Assembly: GCA_021927905.1 (NCBI GenBank)
Contig: BLLK01000029.1
Location: forward strand, 558,001-622,000
DNA length: 64,000 bases
Direction of reading: 5' to 3'
Source: Chaetoceros tenuissimus
Lineage: Eukaryota; Bacillariophyta; Thalassiosirophyceae; Chaetocerotales; Chaetocerotaceae
Below the pieces are notes generated by a model that was given only the letters and a program-made list of their open reading frames with translations, was not told the DNA's origin and made no database searches. Both the position numbers and the translations under genes were made by a program. This document shows positions 9,301 to 18,564 of the stretch, one piece after another. The first letter of the stretch is position 1, and the number at the start of each line of letters is the position of its first letter.

Positions 9301-10960
9301 ATTAATGTATATGCCGCATTTGGTATGTTGGGGGTATTATGTTTGACTGTCAGATCCGTATTTATGGCCATACATAGGCTCAAGGCTTCACGTACACTCC
9401 ATAATAATTTGACAGCAAGGTAAGGCATCAAAGAAATCGTTCTATATCCAGCTTTTTATTCCGAGCTAGGATTAACTCGTTTTTGTATGCGCACACAGTA
9501 TCATGAGAGCTCCTACCTCTTTTTTCGACATCACTCCCACTGGACGTATTTTGAACAGATTTGCTGCTGATATGGATAAAATCGATCTTGACCTAACAAA
9601 CAGTGTAGGTCAGGGGATGGGGACAATCTTCAGTGTCCTCGGTGCACTAGGAGCGATCATCTTTGCTACGAAAGGAACGTTCCTCATTCCTCTTCTCCCA
9701 ATTGGATACATCTATTACATTGTTCAAAAGTGGTTCCGAAAGACATCAACAGAGCTTCAACGTGTGACCTCTGTAGCTGGTTCCCCAATCTTTTCTGATT
9801 TCTCGCAAGTGTTGTCTGGTACATCAACAATCCGTGCATACAATGAGCAAGGTCGTTTCTTTAGTCAGTGCCAAAGTTCTTTTGATAATTTTAATGCTTG
9901 CTACATGCTGACCTATATGTGCAATTATTGGCTTGGTTTACGTCTGGACTTTCTAGGTGGATTGATTGCGGCATTTATTGGTGGAGTAGCGGTTGGAACT
10001 GCAGAATCAAATTTTATTCCTGCTGGATGGCTGGGTCTAGCTCTGTCTTACGCAATTGAAGTGACAGGTTTCTTGAAACATGGTGTTCGGATGATAGCAA
10101 CTATTGAAGCTGATATGAATTCCGTAGAGCGTGTTCTTCATTACACTGACAACGTAGAGCCTGAAGCGGCAGATCTTGTACCTGAAAAAGATCCTGAACC
10201 TGGAAGTTGGCCAAGTCGAGGAGAAATCAAAATCTCTAATGCATCCATGAGGTATAGAGACGGGCCTTTGGTACTCAAGAATATCTCTCTCACCGTCAAT
10301 GGAGGAGAAAAGATAGGTGTGGTAGGACGTACTGGATCCGGAAAATCTAGTTTGATGAATATGCTGTTCCGTATTAATGAGATTGAAAATGATGGAGGCT
10401 CTATTGAAATAGATGGAGTCGACATTGGAAAGATTGGCACTGAAATTCTTCGTCTGAATCTTTCGATTATTCCGCAAGACCCGGTTATGTTTAGTAATAC
10501 AGTACGTTACAACATTGACCCATTCGGAAATGCAACTGAGTCCGATATTCTTGAGGTACTACAGAAAGTGAACCTAAGTGAAGTAATCAACGCTCTACCA
10601 GATGGACTAGACGAGCAGGTCGCAGAAGGCGGTGAAAATTTCAGCCAAGGAACCCGTCAACTTCTTTGTATTGCAAGATCCTTGTTACGGAAGCCAAAAA
10701 TTCTTGTCATGGATGAGGCAACTGCCTCCATTGATAATGCTACGGATGAAATCATTCAAAAGATGATTCGTGAAAATTTCAAGGACGCAACAGTCCTAAC
10801 CATTGCCCACAGACTAAACACTATTCTTGATAGTGACCGCATCTTGGTACTTGATGATGGCTTCATCTCTGAGTTTGATACACCAGAGAAATTAAAAAGG
10901 AAGGAGAATGGACTATTTAAGTCAATGGTTGACAAAAGTCGTTCCAGCAAAGAAACTTGA
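6338..10960 (+). CDS. ABC transporter subfamily C (MRP-type), full-length
   Basis: Six exons: 6338-7114, 7185-7295, 7367-7756, 7826-8447, 8531-9419, 9499-10960; joined they give 1416 aa in one frame. Organisation TMD1-NBD1-TMD2-NBD2 without an extra TMD0, the short ABCC layout. NBD1: Walker [10 protein letters not shown], signature LSGGQKAR, Walker [16 protein letters not shown]-loop THH. NBD2: Walker [10 protein letters not shown], signature FSQGTRQ, Walker [14 protein letters not shown]-loop IAHRL. NBD1 has Asp-Pro in place of the catalytic Glu after Walker B, while NBD2 has Glu, the asymmetry typical of ABCC exporters. A Glu/Lys-rich linker (about 8960-9100) joins NBD1 to TMD2. Probable role is ATP-driven export or vacuolar sequestration of organic anions or glutathione conjugates; the substrate cannot be read from sequence. 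Confidence 0.93.
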
Positions 10961-11020
10961 ATACTGTAAGCACTTCAAAGATAATGAAATAAAAACTTTC
11001 GAAATCAATAGGTGGAATTT

Positions 11021-11085
11021 GTACGTCTAGTCGTGGTTTGTAGCGACAAACAGACCAAAATGGCATTCTCTTCTTCGCCTTTCAT
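11021..11085 (+). promoter_or_regulatory. Shared upstream element, copy 1 (before F-box-like gene)
   Basis: 65 bp that recur on the minus strand at 18263-18338 with a 48-nt core differing by one 1-nt indel (GTACGTCTAGTCGTGG...AGACCAAAATGGCATT). The copy lies 143 bp upstream of the ATG of the gene at 11228, in the gene's sense direction. The rest of the gap from 10961 shows no gene. Confidence 0.7.
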
Positions 11086-11227
11086 TTTCTCGAAGCGAAA
11101 CGAAAACATAAACTAATGACTAATAGCTTACTTTTTGCTCATCAATTTACATCATCATTACTTTAGTCTCTTGCTTGACATGGAATTGCAAGGCGTCTGA
11201 TCTTGGTAGTTTGTCATCTTTGTGAAA

Positions 11228-12235
11228 ATGACAACTTCTAGAGCGACTACTATTTTCGATATACTCGACGAAATATGGTACGAAGTTATGAGGTTGTGTT
11301 TCGGTTGCAAGCTTGGAGGTGTTTCGTTAGAAGAAATGTTCAGAAACGTTCCTCTTGTGTGTAAAACATTTAATATTCTTTCGATAAAATACGTCCAGAC
11401 AATTCCGCAGAAACTGATATTATTTTCGCAGCCCTCAGATTTACCTCTCATTTCTTGGGCCTCATTACTACATGTGAAGATAGGATCTTTGATAATTGAA
11501 AGCCATACAATACATCCTGGGATTTTGAAGTGCATACCTCATTTTTTGTCAAAGTGCAATACAATTGATCTTATTGAATTGAATATGGAAAAAGTTATGT
11601 CGGTAGATATGGAACATTGTGAAGAGATGGACATACAAATGAGAAAATTGCAACTTGTTGACGCAAATTATCCAATAATGTGTACTTCTAATAATCGAAA
11701 AAGAAAAAAGAAAAGGAGAAAAAAGCTGGTAATGGACCATCACTACTTGCATTCGTCTCTCGCAAGCGTTTTATATGAAAAGGATGCACCAGTCAAGATT
11801 CTGAAACTTGCAGTGAGAAAAGATTACTGGCCTCATTCAATTCTTGATGTTTTCGAATGTAGTCTTGAGGAGCTCACTTTAATTATCTTTAACAATGAGG
11901 AGGAAAACATCATGCTTCCAGAATACTTCATGACTACTTTGTCAAACTTGAAGCATCTGAAGAGGCTTCAACTACAAGTGGAATTTCCCACAGAATTGAA
12001 TTTATGTTCGAATTCACTTGAATATGTCGACATCACTCAAAGTCATTGCAGCATGAAAATTTCAAGTATCAATTGCCCCAAATTAATTTGTTTAAGGTGT
12101 CATGCAACAAACATTGGAAAATCAAATCATGATGGCAGAACTATGCAGTATGAAAAAGGAATTGCAAGGGACTTCTTCAAAACACGACAGACAGACAATT
12201 CATTTTCTCCTCAATTTAGAATAGAGTTGGTATGA
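11228..12235 (+). CDS. F-box/leucine-rich-repeat-like protein
   Basis: 335 aa from the first real ATG at 11228 (the frame opens two codons earlier at GTG). Residues ~8-50 (ILDEIWYEVM...VPLVCKTFNIL) look like a divergent F-box, the ~45-residue motif that binds Skp1 in SCF ubiquitin ligases. Irregular leucine-rich segments follow, for example LKHLKRLQLQVEF and LICLRCHA. A basic KRKKKRRKK stretch near residue 160 could be a nuclear localisation signal. Likely role, by inference, is a substrate adaptor of a cullin-RING ligase. The F-box match is weak and rests on position and hydrophobic pattern, so a plain hypothetical protein is the alternative. The upstream region shares an element with the ankyrin-BTB gene. 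Confidence 0.55.
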   Translation: MTTSRATTIFDILDEIWYEVMRLCFGCKLGGVSLEEMFRNVPLVCKTFNILSIKYVQTIPQKLILFSQPSDLPLISWASLLHVKIGSLIIESHTIHPGILKCIPHFLSKCNTIDLIELNMEKVMSVDMEHCEEMDIQMRKLQLVDANYPIMCTSNNRKRKKKRRKKLVMDHHYLHSSLASVLYEKDAPVKILKLAVRKDYWPHSILDVFECSLEELTLIIFNNEEENIMLPEYFMTTLSNLKHLKRLQLQVEFPTELNLCSNSLEYVDITQSHCSMKISSINCPKLICLRCHATNIGKSNHDGRTMQYEKGIARDFFKTRQTDNSFSPQFRIELV

Positions 12236-12542
12236 AAACACTAAGGGTGGTCGGAGTAATGCAATAAATGTAAAAATACCTCAAATGTACCGTAGAGAAA
12301 TGGAGGATTGTAAAATTATGAGAGGGTTCCGCATTTTTTCAATTCCACCATCGATAACCTATTACGTGAAGTTCTGAAATATGTCTGTATGTTGCACCAC
12401 ATCATCGCAATACGTAGCATCATCATCATTCATCTCATTTGATCAACACTCCAACAACGAACTCACAAAGCGCCAAGTTCTGTTCACGAGTTGTTGACGA
12501 AGGTTACAAAAGTTATCATTCTCTAAAGGATAGAAAAATACA
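12236..12542. other. Intergenic region before HIG1-domain gene
   Basis: About 300 bp of AT-rich sequence, no coding signal; presumed promoter and 5' UTR of the following gene. Confidence 0.4.
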
Positions 12543-13427
12543 ATGCCTTCTCTAACTCCATCAGAGCGATCGGCTGAAACCACAGCTGCTGCTATGCAAG
12601 AAGGTCTCATTTCAGGAGCCATAACAATGATTCCGTCCACTGCAGCAGTGTATGCTGCAATGCAGAACAAAACCTTTCGTAGAAGCACAAATTGGCAGAG
12701 TAGAACAGCTCTAGCTATTATGCCGCCTCTTTTCATGTTTGCTCTATCGGCTGAGATGAAGCTAGGACATAGCATGGAGGAGATGGCACAACAATCAGAC
12801 CATTCAAAACAGGTTTCGGAATGGGCAGAGAAAGTACATACTGAAAACAAACAATCACTTCAAAGAATGGAGACTGACACTACATTAGAGAAAAAGTTAC
12901 ATGCGTTATATAGGCAGTCTGTAGAGGAAAGTGGCGTTCGCATTATAAATGGAGATACTCTCGGTATCCACCATCGCATTGCTAACTTCTGGCAAGAAAA
13001 TCCTTTCAAAATATTAACATTTTTCGGCGTACCAACAGTTCTGTATATTTTTCGAGGGAGGAATGATCAAAAGCATCTACAACTCCAAAGCAAGCTAATG
13101 CACACTCGAGTATTCGGGCAGTTTGCTGTCATTTCAATGCTACTCTCGCTAATGGGTTTCAAAAGCTATATGGATTCTCAAGGCAAATATATCACTCAAC
13201 ATGAAGCAGATATAAGAGTTCAAGATATGAAGAGAATGCGTCAGGATTTGCTTCAAAGAATTGAATTTGATAAGAAGATGAACTTGAGAAGAGAAGCCAT
13301 GTTGAAACATGAGAAAGAGAAGATTGAGAACGAGCTTCAATCTGAAAATCCCACTGACATTAAATCAGCTAGAGACCAAAAAGTGAGATCTGTTAAGATG
13401 GATATTGTAAGTGTAGAAGATGCATAA
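12543..13427 (+). CDS. HIG1-domain (Rcf2-like) mitochondrial membrane protein
   Basis: 294 aa, ATG at 12543, single exon. Two hydrophobic segments near residues 20-75 and two near 150-215 predict about four membrane helices. KLMHTRVFGQFAVISMLLSLMGF in the second pair matches the HIG1 pattern (basic residue, Arg-x-x-x-Gln in the loop). The C-terminus is a long charged helix (RVQDMKRMRQDLLQRIEF). HIG1 proteins such as yeast Rcf1/Rcf2 associate with respiratory complexes III and IV in the inner mitochondrial membrane. The four-helix, single C-terminal HIG1 layout is closest to Rcf2. No cleavable presequence is obvious, which fits Rcf2-type proteins. Assignment rests on a short motif. Confidence 0.55.
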   Translation: MPSLTPSERSAETTAAAMQEGLISGAITMIPSTAAVYAAMQNKTFRRSTNWQSRTALAIMPPLFMFALSAEMKLGHSMEEMAQQSDHSKQVSEWAEKVHTENKQSLQRMETDTTLEKKLHALYRQSVEESGVRIINGDTLGIHHRIANFWQENPFKILTFFGVPTVLYIFRGRNDQKHLQLQSKLMHTRVFGQFAVISMLLSLMGFKSYMDSQGKYITQHEADIRVQDMKRMRQDLLQRIEFDKKMNLRREAMLKHEKEKIENELQSENPTDIKSARDQKVRSVKMDIVSVEDA

Positions 13428-13496
13428 ATTCCTTAAACCACAAAATTGTTAGTTTTCCTCTCGTGTAATAAGTATGTAATTGGGTATGTAAGTGGG

Positions 13497-13912
13497 AGTT
13501 TTAGTGGAGTCAATGAGGAACGAAATGGAATTGAACTTCAATTCAATCGCTTTTGAAAATTGATTGCCTAGCTTAAAAAATCTACTATATAGAGCAGCTA
13601 GTATATATACTATATATAATATATATATATACTTATACATTTTGATACATGAGTATTAGTGGAGTCAATGAGGAACTTCAATTCAATTGCTTTTGAAAAT
13701 TGATTGCCTAGCTTAAAAAATCTACTTTATATAGAGCAGCTAGTATATATACTATATATAATATATATAATATATACTTATACATTTTGATACATGAGTA
13801 TTAGTGGAGTCAATGAGGAACTTCAATTCAATTGCTTTTGAAAATTGATTGCCTAGCTTAAAAAATCTACTTGTATATAGCAGCTAGTACATATGTAGAT
13901 ATATATGTATCC
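13497..13912. repeat. Tandem repeat, about 2.7 copies of a ~150-bp unit
   Basis: The unit begins TTAGTGGAGTCAATGAGGAAC at 13501, 13656 and 13801, so spacings are 155 and 145 bp. Each carries AATTGATTGCCTAGCTT and then a TATA-rich tail that varies in length. Copy 1 has a 15-nt stretch missing from the others, and copy 3 is diverged and shortened at its end. No open frame is conserved between copies, so this is a non-coding minisatellite between convergent genes. Confidence 0.85.
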
Positions 13913-13981
13913 TAAGATTGGGGTGGAATTAGAAAAAATCTCTGCAGTTTGGAGCGATTCGCAACCATTCTATTTTGTAAA

Positions 13982-14422
13982 TTATGCAGATTTTGCAGAT
14001 GGTGTATTAGCCATGGAAGGCGTGATAGAGATCCTTGTTCTCTTTGAATTTTGGAGGAAGGAAAGGAAAACATTATTCGAGGCACTCTTTCTAGACTCTG
14101 TCAGCACTTGAAAAGCTTCGTTTCTTGCACTTCCATTGGTAGTAATGCTCGGCTTCCTTTTCATAGTCCTTCGTTTTGTTGACTTTAGTGTACAAATCCC
14201 TTCGTTTTTCTCGAGTTCACTGCACATACTAGATACATTACTAGTATCCTGTGCAACTGTTCTCAAAAGATCGCTACGCTCATCTCGCTGCAAAGAAGTA
14301 TCATCAAGGCTCCTAGAATTAGAACTAGGAAAATCCACCATAGCATTAGACATCTCCATAGAATAGTGTGAAGGACAAATTGTCTTGTTTGAGTTACTCT
14401 CTGATTTGGTTGAAGGTTTCAT
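13982..14422 (-). CDS. Small hypothetical Ser/Lys-rich protein
   Basis: 146 aa, ATG at 14422, single exon. Rich in Ser, Lys, Arg and Asn, with a basic segment (STKRRTMKRKP) that may direct it to the nucleus. No recognisable domain, no membrane segment. It sits between the tandem repeat block and the convergent-free 3' side of the ankyrin-BTB gene, both on the minus strand. The reading frame is short and its complement is also open, so it could be spurious. Confidence 0.35.
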   Translation of the reverse strand: MKPSTKSESNSNKTICPSHYSMEMSNAMVDFPSSNSRSLDDTSLQRDERSDLLRTVAQDTSNVSSMCSELEKNEGICTLKSTKRRTMKRKPSITTNGSARNEAFQVLTESRKSASNNVFLSFLQNSKRTRISITPSMANTPSAKSA

Positions 14423-14710
14423 CTTTGTTTAATTTCTGTTTTTGTGTTTGTGGGATCAATTGTGAAGAGAGTCAAGAGGTAATTGAATCAAGCTATCGCT
14501 TGATTGAAGACAGGTGTTCTGATTCAACGTGCATTCCTTCCTTCCTTCTCATCAACTTCAAGGAAGGTGTCACCAAAAAAGGGCTAGATACATGTAACTT
14601 CAAAGTTGTATATTCATAGTATATTATGTACGAATCCTTATCTGGGCATGTAAGAAAAGAGGGTTCTCAACAAAAATTGAACCTTATCGGCTAGGGAAAT
14701 GGTGTCTTCC

Positions 14711-17700
14711 TTATGACTTTTGAGTAGACGATAGATTCAAATTTTCATTTGCAGTGCTATTGGAAAAAATGAGATGAGAGGGAATCGTTGTAAGCTCCTT
14801 TCTGATAGTATCCAAAAGAAGTATGGATGCCAATTCAATAAAAACTGTAAAGTCCACTCCTGCAACTAGGTCTTCATTACCATCTTTCAGTCTGTGGCAG
14901 AACTCGACAAAGCTGTCGGATTTTAATACCTCGGTAAAATTTTGCAGTAATGCTTTCCAAACAATAGATACAACACAGCGTAGTGGTTCTAACTTGGCAT
15001 CCTTCGACAATGTACTGCCTTTTCTGATAATGTAATAATCACAAAGACTATCATCGAAATCTAAATTTGCAATGATGGCAAGATAATTCTTTGGAGATAT
15101 CAGGTAGGAAGGGCCCTAAATGAAAATGCAATAATTGTTAGTTGGATAAAATTCAGACAATAAATTGCATAAGACAAAACTTAGTACCTTGACATCGTAG
15201 AAACAGCGAAGCTCCCTTCTTGGTGAAATAACTTGGACTTTTTCACAGCAGTTTGAACAAAAACATTGGTAGGGATTTGATGATAACAAACGCATTTCAC
15301 ATTCCGCAGCTAGAGTAGGACACAAGTATTCAACAGCAAGATGATACAAGTTTAAGAGATCTTCACAGCACTTCAGTGAATCCTCTGGTAGCCCGAAGAA
15401 AATAGAGCCATGGTAGCAGTGTTGTACTAGAAGAAAGAAATATTCGAAGGAAATGTCTAGAGGAACATCCACGTGGCCTGTGTCACCACCACTCAAACCA
15501 ACTTTCTGCTCTTCAAAGCTAATGGCTGCTTCAATCTTTGCACTTTTGCTTGAAAGAATACTTTTCTTCAAAAGAAGCCGCTCATTATTTATTAAAAAAT
15601 AACAACTCTCATCGAGTACTCTGCTTGTATCAGAGTCAGATCCTGTTGGCAAATAATTCTTTCTGATCCATGGACAATGTGTGCGATCTGCCGAAAGAAG
15701 AGATCTGCACCAGTTCATTTCAAGGAGAGATTGGCTTAATTTGATAGCTTCTGGCCGCATGTAAGTTGCATTATCATTTACAGAGACTGGATAGTGATAA
15801 GTGTATTCAAAATGTAGGGAGCTTGGTGCTAACGCTGTTTTCGTAAAATTCGATTGGTGTTGAAGGCCCTTCATAATTTTAACGAAACCAGAATCACTTA
15901 TTGTCAAATTATGGCTTTTGAACAAAATTACGCAGCAGCGTAATCTACTTTCTGTAAAATGATCTTGGTCATCGGAACATGCCAGTAATGTTTCAACTAT
16001 TGCTTCTTCGCATGCAAGTTTTGCATTTTCATCATTTCTTGCTTGCATGGATACGAAGTATTCCTCTGGCTGAGTTTTTAAGAAATTCTTATCTTTGAGC
16101 GCAATAACGTTCTGAGACTGAACTATTACAGAGGTATCAAGAATAATAGACAAAAAAGTAGATTTTCCACAAGTGCTGCAGATTGATAGTGGTGTGCGAC
16201 CAATGATGAAAACGTCATCCTCTTTTTCATGTCTACCATGTGTTTGTAAAAATTTGACTTTGTCAAAAGGATTAGCCCCATCCTCGAGGAAAGCAACGAG
16301 AAGTATATGTGCTGATGGGTCATTATCATCATAATTCAGTATTAATACCGTCAATGCAGTATGAAAGTCGAAAGAGTCCAATATGGATACACTGGTTGCT
16401 CTGCAATCGAGTAAAGTTTGTACCATGTCAGAATTCTTTGACTTAACCGCCAAAACAAGTGGACATTCAGAAGAAGTAGTAGGTGGCATTCTATAATTAC
16501 CACGCCAGGTAAGCAATCTCCTCACAATCTCAGTTTTTCCGGTGTGAACTGCACAGAGGAGAGGGGAGAATCCATACTGATCTTCTATTGTTAGAGCTTT
16601 CTCAACCGAAGAAAATGAACATTTATCCAGAATGTAGTCAAGAACATCTAATCTCCCTCGACGAGAAATGACGTGAAAAATTGTTTCATTCTTCCTATTC
16701 TTTGCGTACATTAGTCGTTGTAGGCTTGTTTGTTTGTCGTCATTGCTCCGAGAGTATCCTAATAAAATTGAAAATGTTGCAAGTTCTGCTTCGCGGCAAG
16801 CAACGTGTAGGACTGTATCCCCTGTAGGCTGGTGCTTGAATGATATTTTAGCACCGTATTGTAACAAAATTCTCACACATGGCTCAGAGTCCTCTATACA
16901 TGCAATCATGAGTGGAGACCGCTTTAGATCGTCGACTCCATCCACGCTGAAGTTTGAGGAAACAAGGTGTAAATTTGAAATGTAACTACATTCCAAGAGG
17001 GCTCTCAGAATGTCAGGTTTTCGAAAGATAACTGCGAATTGTACCAACGTTAACTTGACTTTCTCATACCTGGCATGAATATCTGGGTTTATTGTATCTC
17101 TCATTGATGCGATTACTTCAAAAGGACAGATTTTTGCATCTCGTTGAGTTTCGTGAGGTGGTAAATTGATGAGTGATTTTATCGCACTTTCATTGCCCTC
17201 CACAATAGCACTATGAAGAGGATATCTCTGTGAAAGATAATGATCCAATTTTGATTCCAACGCCCAAAATGATTCTTCACTACTACAGCAATCTGAAGCC
17301 TCCACCAATGATTCCGAAGATGAAATATCACTTTCATCATCATTGGTACTGTCAGCCTCATTCCCCATGTTTTCCTCGTCAAGAAGCCTTTGATTTTTTT
17401 TTTCTATTTTCCACTCTTCCAACACTCTAAACCATTTTGTCTTTAACTTCGTCATGTTCAACAATCTTGTGTTATGTCTAAGGAAAACCCTGTCATCGTA
17501 TCCGCTTTCTACATTGGACTCAGTAGAAACTGGTTCAGGTTCTTCTAAAAGATGAGACTGTTTTGGACGTAGTATATCTAGTCTGGTATAAGTTTCAATC
17601 TCATGTTGTATTCTTTCTTGTTCTCGTTGCTTTGCCGATATTTCTAGCTCAGACTTTCGGTGCCCTTCATATGCAATGTTTTTCCAAACACTTTTGAAGT

Positions 17701-18154
17701 TGTTTGTATGGTTTGGAGAATCTTTTGCTTTACCAGCAATGGAGGGAAATGAATTAAGATCCAAGATATCCTCCACATTTTCTAGAGTTTTATTTCCTTG
17801 CGGTCTCTTTCTTCTTTGTCTATTCTTTGATCTACACTGATTTTGATTTGTGTTCCAACCATTGCTATTTGGAACTTCACCATTTCCTTTGTTCTTCATT
17901 TTTCTACGTGCATTACGTCTTTTATTCTTGATATGATTCTTTTCTTTAGATGCATTCTCATTTTTAGTTTCGTCAAAGTTTCCAGTATTGCTACCTCCTT
18001 TTGAATTCACAACGTTCTTGTTTTTTCTTGCCCGACCTTTTCGTTTTCTTGGTTTTGATTTACGGCATGATTGACTACTGCTGTTTGGATCATTGGAGGT
18101 GGTGCCTTCTGTTAGACTAGTTTTGGGGATGAAAACTGGTGCATCTGCTCGCAT
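14711..18154 (-). CDS. Ankyrin-repeat BTB/POZ-domain protein
   Basis: Exon 1 18154-15188, exon 2 15115-14711, joined by a 72-nt intron (GTACTAAG...TTTAG); 1123 aa. The ATG at 18154 is chosen because the longer frame opens on GTG. The N-terminal ~150 residues are very basic (RKSKPRKRKGRARKNK) and probably a nuclear signal. Ankyrin repeats run from about residue 330 to 620 (for example DTVLHVACREAELATFSILL and GFSPLLCAVHTGKTEIVRRLL). Near residues 870-1000 is a BTB fold (CYFLINNERLLLKKSIL... VPLDISFEYFFLLVQHCYHG...LLNLYHLAVEY). Ankyrin-BTB proteins commonly serve as adaptors for Cul3 ubiquitin ligases. Several Cys (CFCSNCCEKV) lie just before the splice site. Confidence 0.75.
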
Positions 18155-18262
18155 TGCAAAAGAACAGTCAAAGAAAGGAAATAAGAATTGCACTTCACAC
18201 TATGGAGCTGAGTTTGCAACATCGCAACATCATAAATGAAAAATACTCGTACATGTGAAAGT

Positions 18263-18338
18263 ATGAAAGGCGAAGGGCGAAGAGAAGAGAAATGCCATTT
18301 TGGTCTGTTTGTCGCTACAAAACCACGACTAGACGTAC
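18263..18338 (-). promoter_or_regulatory. Shared upstream element, copy 2 (before ankyrin-BTB gene)
   Basis: Reverse-complement relative of 11021-11085, with an extra CTTCGCC-type duplication near the gene-proximal end. It ends 109 bp upstream of the ATG at 18154 and, like copy 1, reads in the sense direction of its gene. The remaining gap up to 18564 has no gene but holds a CGTACGTACGT run at 18400-18410. Confidence 0.7.
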
Positions 18339-18564
18339 TGACAAAAAATGACAGCATTGTAAAAGGAGAGGAGAGCACCTCCTCTCGCTGTATTGTACTC
18401 GTACGTACGTAAAGTAAAGTAAGTCGATAGTCAAGTCTATCATTTCTTTAGAAACTATTCTATTTATATATGTCATTCTGATCAAAAGATTGTGATTTGA
18501 TAATTTGACGCTAATTAAAGAGAGAAGTTGAAAAGTCGTCTACCATGTTTACTTATGATAAAAT

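Noticed and set aside
16734-16985. Plus-strand frames within the ankyrin-BTB gene
   Set aside because: Shadows of the minus-strand coding sequence.
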